DNA of 64,000 bases, taken from NCBI RefSeq assembly GCF_963259705.1, contig NC_081861.1:70537623-70601622 (forward strand). Reading direction: 5' to 3'. The notes below the pieces were generated by a model. That model was not told the DNA's origin, searched no databases, and saw only the letters and a program-made list of their open reading frames with translations. The stretch is from Myotis daubentonii. Taxonomy: Eukaryota; Chordata; Mammalia; Chiroptera; Vespertilionidae. Shown piece after piece: positions 22,589 to 33,320 of the stretch. The position numbers and the translations under genes are program-made. Position 1 is the stretch's first letter. Each line of letters starts with the position of its first letter.

Positions 22589-24496
22589 TTTATTTATTTT
22601 TAATTAAATCTTTATTGTTCAGATTATTACATTTGTTCCTCTTCCCCCCCCATAACTCCCCAGTTCCCGCCCCACCCTCCGCCCTCGCTCCCCACCCACT
22701 GTCCTCATCCATAGGTGCATGATTTTTGTCCAGTCTCTTCCCGCACCTCCCACACCCCTTTCCCCCCCAAGAATAGTCAGTTCATTCCCTTTCTATGTCC
22801 CTGATTCTATTATAATCACCAGTTCATTCTGTTCATCAGATTATTTATTCACTTGATTCTTAGATTCACTTGTTGATAGATGCATATTTGTTGTTCATAA
22901 TTTGTATCTTTACCTTTTTCTTCCTCTTCCTCTTCTTAAAGGATACCTTTCAGCATTTCATATAATCCTGGTTTGGTGGTGATGAACTCCTTTAGCTTTT
23001 CCTTATCTGTGAAGCTCTTTATCTGACCTTCAATTCTGAATGATAGCTTTGCTGGATAAAGTAATCTTGGTTGTAGGTTCTTGGTATTCATCACTTTGAA
23101 TATTTCTTGCCACTCCCTTCTGGCCTGCAAAGTTTCTGTTGAGAAATCAGCTGACAGTCGTATGGATATTCCCTTGTAAGTAACTGAATTTCTTTCTCTT
23201 GCTGTTTTTAAGATTCTCTCTTTATCTTTTGCTCTTGGCATTTTAATTATGATGTGTCTTGGTGTGGTCCTCTTTGGATTCCTTTTGTTTGGGGTTCGCC
23301 ACGCTTCTTGGACCTGTAAGTCCATTTCTTTCACCAGGTGGGGGAAGTTTTCTGTCATTATTTCTTCAAATAGGTTTTCAATATCTTGCTCTCTCTCATC
23401 TTCTGGCACCCCTATAATTCTGATGTTGGTACGCTTGAAGCTGTCCCAGAGGCTCCTTACACTATCCTCGCATTTTTGGATTCTTTTTTCATTTTGCTTT
23501 TCCAGTTGGGTGTTTTTTGCTTCCTCGCATTTCAAATCATTGACTTGATTCTTGCGCTCCTCTGGTCTGCTGTCGGGAGTCTGTATAATATTCGTTATTT
23601 CAGTCCGTGTATGCTTAATTTCTAGTTGGTTCCCCAATATAGCATGGAGGGTCTCATTAGTTTTCTTGTAGATCTCATTAAGTTTATCGGCGGCTTCTAA
23701 ACAGTTCTTGAGAGACCTTAATAGTGTGGTTCTGAACTCTATATCTTCTATTGACAAGTTTGTCCTGTTTCTTTGTCTCCGCATTTTGTTATGCTTCCTT
23801 GGTGCATAGAGGTCTTTGTTCGCAGTCTTATAGTTAAACCTTGATTGTTGTAGCTAATACCAGGGAGGGTTTGACCTCCAGGCCAAGTGGCTATGAGAAT
23901 CAGCTGTGTCAGCAGTGAGAGAACTTCTGTCCTCTAGGGTGGTGCTAATCTAGCCTTTGCCTGAGGCTATCTGGCAAATGCCTGTGGGCAGGGCTTGGGC
24001 AGGGCGGGTCGCACAGGATCAACAGGGTGGGCCGGAGAGTGCAGTTATGGCGGCTCTCAGTCCTGTCCCCAGGGGCTCTGCCTCTCTGAGTCCCAGCACC
24101 CGCTGCAAAGCTGGGAGAGAAAGCTGCACTCGTTCTGACCGAAGCCAGACAGTCCCGCTTCTCCCGTTTGAGTCTGGGTCCCTAAAGACTCGCCTGTATC
24201 TGGAGCTCAGAGTCTGTGACTCCCTCCCAATTGAAAACGCCAACCGCGCCCTCCGTCGACAGCCCGCTCCGCGCACTCCGCACCTCAGAATTTGACTTCA
24301 GCACTGTGCCTCCTCTGAATGTCTGTATGTGTTTCTCTTTCCTCCTAGTTGTAGGACTTCCACTCAGCCAGCATTCCTGTGGTTCTGGGTGATGTCCATT
24401 CCGTCTTTTAGTTTCACTTTTGAAGTAGTTGTTCAAAGCAGCAAACTCCGGCGTTAACCTATGCCGCCATCTTGGTTCTCGAATTTGCCTTTTCTC
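22589..24496 (-). mobile_element. HAL1-like element, copy B, reverse
   Basis: Same ORF1-only layout as copy A in reverse: tail at 22589-22620, C-rich (reverse G-rich) 3' UTR, ORF1, and 5' UTR ending at the reversed GAGAACCAAGATGGCGGC near 24480. Target duplication TCAATTAATATTTA (22575-22588 and 24497-24510). About 16 extra bases lie between the YY1-like start and the right duplicate. With copy A it forms an inverted repeat with arms of about 1.9 kb, some 4.1 kb apart. Confidence 0.9.
22936..23784 (-). CDS. LINE-1 ORF1-type protein (HAL1 copy B), 282 aa
   Basis: Apparently complete ORF1p. It begins MRRQRNRTNLS and ends EMLKGIL followed by stop. Coiled-coil region about residues 20-110 (heptad-rich, charged), RRM about 115-205 with IRIIGVPEDE and PRHIIIKMP, C-terminal domain from about 210 with LSADFS and LQARREWQEIF. 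Only a few residues differ from copy A, and the C-terminal nine residues missing there are kept here. The element has no ORF2; the protein would act on its own RNA, with reverse transcriptase supplied by L1. Whether it is transcribed cannot be told from sequence. Confidence 0.9.
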   Translation of the reverse strand: MRRQRNRTNLSIEDIEFRTTLLRSLKNCLEAADKLNEIYKKTNETLHAILGNQLEIKHTRTEITNIIQTPDSRPEERKNQVNDLKCEEAKNTQLEKQNEKRIQKCEDSVRSLWDSFKRTNIRIIGVPEDEREQDIENLFEEIMTENFPHLVKEMDLQVQEAWRTPNKRNPKRTTPRHIIIKMPRAKDKERILKTARERNSVTYKGISIRLSADFSTETLQARREWQEIFKVMNTKNLQPRLLYPAKLSFRIEGQIKSFTDKEKLKEFITTKPGLYEMLKGIL

Positions 24497-24510
24497 TCAA
24501 TTAATATTTA

Positions 24511-26066
24511 CATGAAGGGATTTATTCCCTCCTGGGAAGGCACTTAAGCATTCTGTATTGACCTCTCTCAATTTTTTTGCCAAGAGGAATCCAATTGCCT
24601 ACAGCTGTTACCTGAGCTCTCCGTTCAAGCTGGGATCATGAAAAGCTGGTACCATGGATCTGTCTCTTGCCCAATGGCGTAAGCTGGGCCCTCTCTGGAG
24701 AAGAAACCTGGGTTCCCTATGATCAATGCCGGGACCCCGCCAGCAGGCGAGGGAATCCAAAGGTAGTTGCTGGGCATGGAGGCCAGAGGGACATAGGTTA
24801 ACAAGGAGACAGAACGGAACCTCACATCACCCTACTTGGCCCAGAGATGGTTGGTAGTCAAAGATGGGTAAGACCCCCACAGGGTGGGGCGACCTAAGAC
24901 AGGCACAGCCAGGGGCCAGTAGGAGAAAACTTGGGGTTCAACAGAGGTGGGGCACAGATCCTCACCCCCCCCAATTATGCATGGGCTTGAACACTCGCCC
25001 CTTCTGAGGAAGGTCTCCTGTCCCCATGGCTGCTTCTTGCTTCCCATGCCCAGCCCAGATCAGGAACCAAATAACAGAAGAGACTTCGTCCAGCTGAAAA
25101 TGGTACCCAGAAAAACGAAGGCTTAGTTTAACAGACCCTATGTCTAAATCTAGGCTAACAACAGGAATGCTTGGGCCTTCACAAGATGTAAAGTGACCCT
25201 TTTCAATTAATATTTACAGTGTAAATTAAGATTATTGTTAAAATATTAAAGTTGACAGAAAAATAGTTTTCAAATTAATTAAAGTCAAGTTTTCAAATTA
25301 ATTAAAATTTGGCTAATTTGAAATAAGTAATTATTCAAAAAGTATTAACAAAAATTTTCATTTTGTGGTAAATATGCTATGAACCTAAAGCATGTTCAGG
25401 TTCAATTTTTTGTGTGCAAAAAATTAATATTTAAAGCTATCTAGACTGCATTATAAAATTTCCAAGAAATCTCCTAATTAAATCAAAAAAAGGAGGATAG
25501 TGGAAAAATATAGTGGAAGAATACCATGTAAGGAAAAATAGCCTGTAACTAAATTACATCTAGAAAACTTTTTTTTCATTTTGTAATGCTAACAGCAAGA
25601 CACCCATGAAAAACATATGTGGTGTCAAAATAAGCCAAAGGAAAATCATTTGGGCAAATATAAAAAGGATTCCCCAAGTAAAATTTCCTTTATTAACCTT
25701 TGGTTGAGAATATGTATACTTTCAGAGAACAACTCCAAGACCATGTGGATTCCTGCAACAAGGGATCCCGGAGAGAAACTGACCAGATTGCTCCAGCCAC
25801 AAAGACAGGAGAGACAGTTCAGAGATGGAGATGGTGAAGACACCTTGCCATGCTAGCAGTCAGCAGCTGTGCGGCGCTGCAGGGTGCCCAGGACCAAACC
25901 AGAGAGGACCAGACCTGCATTTGTCCACCATCCAGAACCAGCATTTCATTGCTGGCATGTACACATGAACTGTCGGACATTGAAACTTGGACTCAGAACT
26001 GTTGGACATTGATTTTGGGACTTAAACATTTTTTGTTCTTATATGTTTATTTCTGTTTTTTTAAGG
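24511..26066 (+). other. 3' proviral interior, no env frame
   Basis: Env would be expected here. The region has GC-rich blocks (24640-25140) resembling a leader or env remnant in broken frames, then AT-rich DNA, then a block (25485-25680) repeating the arrangement after RNase H. Short frames at 25617 and 25850 show no viral domain. Confidence 0.5.
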
Positions 26067-26083
26067 AAAAAATAAGGGGGAGA
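26067..26083 (+). other. Polypurine tract
   Basis: AAAAAATAAGGGGGAGA immediately before the TGTAGGAAAC start of the 3' LTR; primes plus-strand DNA synthesis. Confidence 0.85.
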
Positions 26084-26493
26084 TGTAGGAAACTGTTTAT
26101 TGCCTTCACTATCTGATAAGCATAGACAGAGAACCCCCCGAAGGCTGGGTGCCTTTGAAGCCCTAGCAAAGGTCTGAGCTAGGCACCACCTCTGCTTGTC
26201 CAGACACTGGTAGCTGAAACTACTCCCCCATTTATTATTATGTAAATCCTTGCTGATGGGCTAGTCTGCTTGTTACTAGGGGGTCACCTGCCTAAGGGCT
26301 ATGCTATGGGGGCATCCCAGATCAATAAAAGCTTGGTGAGGCCTGAGCACGGAGGAAGTCCTTCGGGACTTGCCGCCTGGTCCCCCAATATTGCAAAATT
26401 ATCTCGTGTCTTTTTCTCTCATTTGTTGTGCGGCTCCTCTTTCAGATACCGAACCCTACTCCACGCAGAACATGGAGGGAGTCTTACTCAACA
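26084..26493 (+). repeat. 3' LTR of provirus
   Basis: TGTAGGAAACTG ... TTACTCAACA, 410 bp, about 98 percent identical by eye to the 5' LTR outside the C run. Confidence 0.93.
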
Positions 26494-26594
26494 TTGCCTG
26501 CCACTCCAAAGTGATGTACACTGCCAATGAGTCAAGCACCTGATACTTACAGATTCTATTCTCATCGTCACTGCTTTCCAGGAGTATTGTAGGG

Positions 26595-26640
26595 AAAAAC
26601 AAACAAACAAACAAACAAACAAACAAACAAACAAACAAAC
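26595..26640. repeat. (AAAC)n microsatellite
   Basis: Eleven AAAC units. Confidence 0.95.
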
Positions 26641-26694
26641 TCTGGCAGAGGTTTCATCCTCTTTTCTTATTTATTTGAAAAGTTGTCATTTCTA

Positions 26695-26900
26695 GCCCTG
26701 GTTGATTTTGCTCATTGGTTAAAGCATCGGCTTGTGGACTAAAGGGTCACATGTTTGATTCTGGTTAAGGGCACTTACCTCAGTTGCAAGTTGGTCAGGG
26801 CATGTGTGGAAGGCAACCAGTCAATGTGTCTCTCTCACATGGATGTTTCCTCTGTCTCTCCTCATCCCTTCCATTCTCTCTAAAAATCAATGGAAAAAAG
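26695..26900 (+). mobile_element. VES SINE, diverged
   Basis: GCCCTGGTTGATTTTGCTCATTGGTTAAAGCATCGGC head, TTTGATTCTGG box-B-like, CCAGTCAATG, CTCTCCTCATCCC tract and AAAAATCAATGGAAAAAAG tail. Confidence 0.85.
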
Positions 26901-29900
26901 ATGAGGATTAACAACAAAATGGTCGTTTCTACATACCTTGTCTTGTGACAGACTAGTTCTGTAGATACCATTCTGTTTCTCAGAAAGGAATCTGGAACCA
27001 TTTCAGTCAAATTTTGTTAATAACCCCAGGCAAATTGGAATAAGTAATGTTAGTAATACATGAAAAGAAGCTCCAAACTCTGTGAGCTATAATTATCCCT
27101 TTGGCATATGCTGGATTAGTAATTCATGTATTTTCAGTGTGTAATGAATGAATAGCAATGAAATTGAGGAAATAAAGGCAATATGGAAACCTCCTAATAG
27201 TAAAGAAGTATCTCTTAATCCAACACACCTCTGCAATCCTAAAGAAACATTTATAAATGTGGAAAGGTCATCAGTGTTAATGTCAATGAGGCATTGATTC
27301 ATTTAATAAAAATAAGAAAGATTGACCACTTAGTTTTAGCAAGAACCCTGCTATTTCAGCTAAGCAAGAATCATCCACTCTTGATAGCTGATCATCCTAT
27401 ATATTTGATCACCTTGTCCTGCCTTTAGTAAGAATCCTGTCTAGGTTAGCTAGAATCCTCCTTCACTAGATAGCTCCGCTTAATAATTTCGCATCCATTT
27501 TCATTCCCCTACCATCACCACTTGTCTTGACACCTGTAAGAATAGTCCTGAATAAAATCTTCCTTTACTCATAATATTTTCAACAATGTAAAAAGAGAGC
27601 ATGAAATAAATAGCAAATGTATTTTCAATGTTTAGTTATCATATGATTTTGAAAACTGATTTTTTTTCCTTGTGCCTATTAAACGGATTGCTAAAACGTT
27701 ATAACTTCTACTGTTTTTCCAGGATCTTTCAATGTGTGAAACTGGCATTTATTTACTGAGTTTTCTATGTTTCTGAATAGGGATAAAACTAATGCAAATG
27801 TGATCCCTAAAAGAGCAAAGACTTCAAAGCCATTAATCTTCAGAAACAAAGTTTACATCTTTTTTAACTAGCATATAGTCTCCCTACCTCTTTTTCTTTT
27901 TTGAAAAAAAAAAATCTGAATTTGTTTTTCCATATACCCAACCTATTCTGGTGGAGAGAATTGCTTTCCATCTAAGAAAATTCTACTTTGCATAATCCCT
28001 AATGGGAGAGCATATTGGTGAACCTGCATCAATTGAATGAGTGTCTCCAAACTGTTTCAATTAAAGCCTTGTTTTAAATTCAAGAATATAGTGTAACATT
28101 AGGAAGAAAGTCATTGCATGTTTCTAAATAGAAATAAAAGCATTCATCTAAGACTGCTGACCTTGATTACAAATACTCATGAGAGGGATTAGATTGTGTG
28201 CAAATCACATATGGAGAACAGTTTCTGGAAATGACAATTACCTTCTTATAAAATGCATGTTGCCACTTTTACAAATATAATTTAATTAAACATTTGATAT
28301 TGTAGATACACAATGAATCATCAGATGGAAAGAGACAGCTTTCTCTAACCTGTTTATTAAGATATTGAACAAACATATGGGATAAAATAACATTCTGAGA
28401 AGGCAAATCTTTGCATACCTTAAGAAAAAAAAATCTCACCGAGAAGCTTCTAACAGGCAAAAATCATCACACATAAATGTCTCTGATTTATTTTTATTGT
28501 TGTTTGCTGTGGGGGGGGGGGAAAGTGTTCTATGGTGGGTAGTCAAACCCCATGCATATAACTTCTTTAGTAAAAGGCTTAACTTTGTCTTAAGCAAGGC
28601 CTTTTTTTTGTTTCTGTTATTTGTCTGAGGCATGACTACCCACCATGACCTGCCCAGTTAAGAATTTATGATCAGATCAACCTGAGAGATTTCTCTCCAT
28701 AGAACCCCTTTTTAAATCTATACCGCTTAATTAAAATAATACAAAATATGCATAAAATGTGAATTTAGGCGTATCATATTGCCCAGTTTTCTGTATCCAG
28801 TGCAGTCTTTTTGAGAACTAAAGTTACTGGCCCTAACTCCAATTCTGGGTGAAATAGTAGTTTGTAAGTAACAATTTTAAAGAAAGAAAATAGCCTTATA
28901 GAGACCCTAAATGATCTTATTTGGGCTTGATTTTGCCCTAGATGGCTATCTTTACTGCCATGGGGGGTCAATTCATTCCTTTAAAGGAACACCATGACAA
29001 GTTTAGTGTTTTCTTGTTTATTTCCCTTGCTTGTTATCTCTAATAAAGCTATTTGTTTTATTTAAGTTGTTTAATGGGATACTGAAGTATTTTGTTTGCA
29101 TTTACACTTATAAACTGTGCCACTTTTATATATGCTGTTTTTTTTTAATAAAAAGCACCTTTTTAATATTTCTTGAAAAGCTTAATTGACAAAGAGAGAA
29201 CAGAGCTATCCATAGTATGCTCTATAATTAAGCCATAATTTCATATACCATGGTGATGTTTATCAAATTCATATTTGTTAATAATTAGTACCATGGAAAT
29301 GCTAAATAAAAATAATAAAAGTAATCTTTTGTATTGTCAGTGAAGCCAGAAATGTTGATTTTATAGATATTTTAGTCTTGCACACTATCTAAAAAAATGC
29401 AATCAATATCAGATACATTCCATTCCCTCATTATATTCAATCTGAAAAATAATTGTGATGAGGCAAAATGCTAAATATTTTTAAATCAATGTAAATGTAT
29501 ATTTCAAACACAAGATAGAAACTTAATCATAGTTTATAATCAAGTTTTGACTTCAGTAAATTGGTCGGCCTTTTTCAAAGGGTATATTCCTAAGTACTTT
29601 GAATAATTCGCTCATTATAAGTAAGGAAAAAAGTGTTGTCCATCTATTCACAGTTAGATTTATTGTAATTAAAACACATAACAAAATGTAGTTTGAGATA
29701 AAAAGAGCTTTCAAAATCAATTCAATGTGTAGAAATATAATCTAAGAATATATCATTGTATCAGAAGTGGAACTTTCTAAGGTAATTATAGGATGGTGTG
29801 GGAGGGGTAAAGGGGGGATGAGAAAAAAACAGAATTTAATCAATGGGGAATAATTGTTGGATTAAGGGCAAAACCAAAACTTTCAGTGAGACTAGAATAT

Positions 29901-30009
29901 CTGGGTAATTTTCTGATGGTCTTTTAATTAAGCCTTAAGTGATACCACATGCCCTTTAGTGTATTTTGAAAGCTATAATAAATAGAGAAAATTTAAAATA
30001 TATCAGATA
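26901..30009. other. AT-rich, largely unassigned; one LTR-like block
   Basis: 3.1 kb without a gene. At about 27310-27590 a block with AAGAACCCTGCTATTTCAGC, TAGTAAGAATCCTGTCTAGG, TAGCTCCGCTTA and CTGAATAAAATCTTCC looks like the end of an old LTR with a polyadenylation signal (low confidence). A G10 run lies near 28515. Short frames have no motifs. Confidence 0.4.
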
Positions 30010-30222
30010 GCCCAGCTGGTGTTGCTCAGTGGTTGAGCATTTACTTATGAACCAGGCAGTCACAGTTCAATTCCTGGTCAGGGCACATGCCTAGGTTGCA
30101 GGCTCAATCCCCAGTGTGGGGCGTGCAGGAGGCAGCCGATCAATGACTCTCTTTGATGTTTCAATTTCTCCCCCCTCTCCTTTCCTCTTTGATATCAATA
30201 AAATTATGTTTAAAAATATTTT
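30010..30222 (+). mobile_element. VES SINE
   Basis: GCCCAGCTGGTGTTGCTCAGTGGTTGAGC head, GTTCAATTCCTGGTCAGGGCAC, GGAGGCAGCC, TTTCTCCCCCCTC and ATCAATAAAATTATG tail. Confidence 0.92.
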
Positions 30223-31277
30223 ACAAAGGAGGCAAGAACATACAATGGAGTAAAGATAGTCTCTTCAACAAATGGTGCTTGGAAAACTGGACAGACACAT
30301 GCAAAAAAATGAAAGTAGACCACCAATTTACACCATACACAAGAATAAACTCAAGATGGATAAAAGGCTTAAATGTAAGTCATGAAAGCATAAAAATCTT
30401 AGAGGAGCACATAGGCAGTAAAATATCAGATGTCTCACCTACTAATATGTTTATGGATACATCTCTTAGGGCAAAGGAAACTAAGGAGAAAATAATCAAA
30501 TTATACTACATCAAAATAAAAAGCTTATGAACAGCAAAATAAACCACCACCAAAATGAAAAGAGAACCCACTGTATGGGAGAACATATTTGCCAATGATA
30601 CATCTAATGAGGGGTTAATATCCAAAATATATAAAGTACTCATACAACCCAATAAAAGGAAGACAAGCAATCCAATTGAAAAATGGGCAGAAGACCTGAA
30701 TGGACATTTTTCCAAACAGAACATACAAATGACCAAGAGACATATGAAAAACTGCTCGAAGTCACTAATCATCAGAGAAATGCAAATTAAAACCACAATG
30801 AGATGTCATCTCACACCTGTCAGAATGGCTATCATCAACAAATCAACAAACAACAAGTTTTGGCAAGGTTGTGGAGAAAAGGGAACATTAATTCACTGCT
30901 GGTGGGAATGCAGACTGGTGCAGCCACTATGGTAAACTATATGGAGTTTCCTAAAAAAATTAAAAATGGAACTTCCATTTGACCCAGGGATCCATTTTCT
31001 GGGAATATATCCTAAGAACCCAAAACACCAATCAGAAAGAATATATGCACCCCTATGTTCATAGCAGCATTATTTGTAATAGCTAAGATTTGGAAACAGC
31101 CCAAGTACCCATGTGTAGATGAATGAATAGAACAAAGCTGTGGGACATTTACATTATAGAATACTATGTGGCTGCAAAAATGAGGAATCTACCCTTTGGG
31201 ATAGCCAATCTGGGAAAGACAAATATAACATGATATCACTTTTTTTGTGGAATCTAACGAACAGAATGAATTGACAA

Positions 31278-31308
<31 letters not shown>

Positions 31309-31520
31309 AGCCTGAAGCATGGAGGCATGGAGCAGACTGACATACTTCAATGAGGGGTTGGAGGGAAAGAACTTATATAATTATATGCATAGTCCATGGA
31401 CATGGGCAATAAGGTAGTGAAGGCATGTGCAGGGGAGGGACTGGAAAGGAGAGGGTATAGGGGATAGAAAGGGGAGATATCTGTAATACTATCAACAGTA
31501 AAACATATATTAAAAATAGA
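30223..31520 (+). mobile_element. LINE-1 ORF2 C-terminus and 3' UTR
   Basis: Starts in ORF2 (AACAAATGGTGCTTGGAAAACTGG), continues through the [18 protein letters not shown] zinc-knuckle-like region (about 30860-30910) and ends with a G-rich 3' UTR. Frames at 30153-30530 and 30555-30935 are its pieces and are separated by a stop. An (AAAT)n run at 31279-31308 sits in the 3' UTR. Confidence 0.9.
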
Positions 31521-32275
31521 AATATTATTTTTAAAAGCAATTCATTACAATAAATGAGTATATCTCCAAATAAATAAATAAAATAGAAATTTGTTTTGGG
31601 CTTTCTAAAATGACTGACTTGGTTTTCTTTTTGTTATATCAGATTTTAGGGGATTTGAAATTACCTATGTACTATGCCTTGGTTTATTATTGCCATTAAT
31701 TGCAAAGTAAGCCTTACACTTTAATGTAAATCAGAATTATCTGGGAGATTATTAAAAATAGAGATCTTTGGGCTATCTCTGAGATTCTAAATTCAGTAAA
31801 TCAACAAAATCTTCAAGTTTTACAAACATGCTTGGAGATTCAGATATAGACGTTCTATTGATTGATGAAGGATGACTGAAAATGTTTTAGAATAGAACTG
31901 AAATAACTCCTCTTATCCTAATACTTTTTAGCATGCCTAGAGAGAGATTTATTACTCTTTTCTTACAAGCTTAGTAAATTTCTTCTCCAAATTTTGAATT
32001 GGGTGAACAGTATCTAATTTTGTTATTATGACTGGGTTTTATAACTCTCAGATGATCAATTATAAGTTAGCTCATAAAATAATCAAGGAGCCCATGAAAT
32101 GACTATTGGTCAAGGAATTGGTGTGATCATGATTATTTGGCCACTGACATGACTGATTATCTTATAAATTATCTAAATTGTATAATGTGGTTCTACTCTA
32201 TGAAGCAGGTATCCTTTAGAATACTTGTTCTCGAACTTTAATACACTCTGGTATCTCCTGGTGTGTTAAAAAAAG

Positions 32276-32276
<1 letters not shown>
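31521..32276. other. AT-rich sequence, no assignable feature
   Basis: No gene or recognisable repeat seen. Confidence 0.5.

Positions 32277-32345
<69 letters not shown>
32277..32345. repeat. (TA)n microsatellite
   Basis: About 34 TA units abutting the Helibat 5' end. Confidence 0.97.
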
Positions 32346-32346
<1 letters not shown>

Positions 32347-32986
32347 CCTATATAATAAAGAGGTAATATGCAAAATGATTGTCACACCCTCACACAAGAT
32401 GGCTGCCCCCATGTGGTCATAAGATGACCACCCCCATGTGGACACAAGATGGTCACCACAAGATGGCCAGCAGGGGAAGGCAGTTGTGGGTGACAGGGCC
32501 TGCAGGGGAGGGCAGTTGGGGGTGACTGGGCCTGCAGGGGAGGGAGGGAGGGCAGTTGTTGTGGAACAGACTTGCAGGGGAGGGAAGTTGGGAGGAATTG
32601 GCTGGCAGGGGAGGGAAGTTGGGGGGACCAGGCCAGCAGTGGAGGGCAGTTGGGGGCGATTGGGCCAGCAGGGGAGGGAAGTTGGGGGGACCAGGCCAGC
32701 AGTGGAGGGCAGTTGGGGGCAATTGGGCCAGCAGGGGAAGGCAGTTGGGGGCGATCAGGCCAGCAGGGGAGCAGTTAGGCATCGATTGTGCTGGCAGAGG
32801 AGTGATTAGGGGGTGATCAGGCTGGTAGGCAGAAGCAGTTAGGGGTAATCAGGCAGGCAGGCAGGTGAACAGTTGTGCCTAAACTGGCAGTCGGACATCT
32901 CCCGAGGGGTCCCAGATTGGAGACAGTTCAGTCTGGGATGAGGGACACCCCCCACAGTGCATGAATTTTGTGCATTGGGCCTCTAG
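32346..32986 (+). mobile_element. Helibat with 60-bp-type minisatellite
   Basis: Starts TCCTATATAATAAAGAGGTAATATGC, ends GTGCATGAATTTTGTGCATTGGGCCTCTAG; 641 bp. AAGATGGC occurs several times near the 5' end. From about 32460 to 32800 a unit GGCCAGCAGGGGAGGGCAGT plus TGGGGGCGATT/ACCA repeats about eight times; this holds open the frames at 32438-32809 and 32453-32782, which are not genes. It ends with the standard TCGGACATC...GTCCCAGATTGGAGA Helibat 3' region. Confidence 0.92.
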
Positions 32987-33320
32987 AATATATTAAAACC
33001 TGAGTCCCAGAGATTTTTATTTGTTGAGGCTAGAACTAATGAGTTTTTAAAAGTTTTCTAGATGATGCTAATCAAGGCTGAGAACTACCCCTTTGCAAGA
33101 CTGGAGAAATACAAATTCAGAATTGGTACAACCTGGGCTGAGTATTCTTCCATGTAAGTAACTACAGTACTAGGCTTCAATTCAGTAGACTGAGTTAATG
33201 CATTGCCACTTGTTCATTTCTCTGAGTTTTTATTTTCAAAAGTTACAACTGCAAAAAGCAATGAATCTATGCTTTAGAATATAAGTTCATTGAAGTTGAA
33301 AATTTTTCTTTATTTCTATG
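32987..33320. other. Unassigned spacer
   Basis: Ordinary AT-rich sequence between two Helibats; nothing recognised. Confidence 0.4.

Larger units (their letters stand above)
15487..26493 (+). mobile_element. Class II (betaretrovirus-like) endogenous provirus, coding-poor
   Basis: Two matching LTRs (15487-15908, 26084-26493) flanked by a perfect 6-bp duplication TTGCCT (15481-15486 and 26494-26499). A tRNA-Lys-type primer site follows the 5' LTR and a polypurine tract precedes the 3' LTR. The 10.2-kb interior includes two HAL1-like insertions (16543-18479 plus, 22589-24496 minus). The remaining 6.3 kb has one retroviral domain, RNase H. The LTRs differ by about 7 substitutions plus a C-run and a 1-bp indel, so the insertion is fairly young. 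No usable gag, protease, integrase or env frame is visible: this is a non-autonomous provirus or an internally rearranged one. Confidence 0.9.

Noticed and set aside
32438..32816. 123- and 86-codon glycine-rich frames
   Set aside because: Translation of Helibat repeat units; frames shift between near-identical copies elsewhere.
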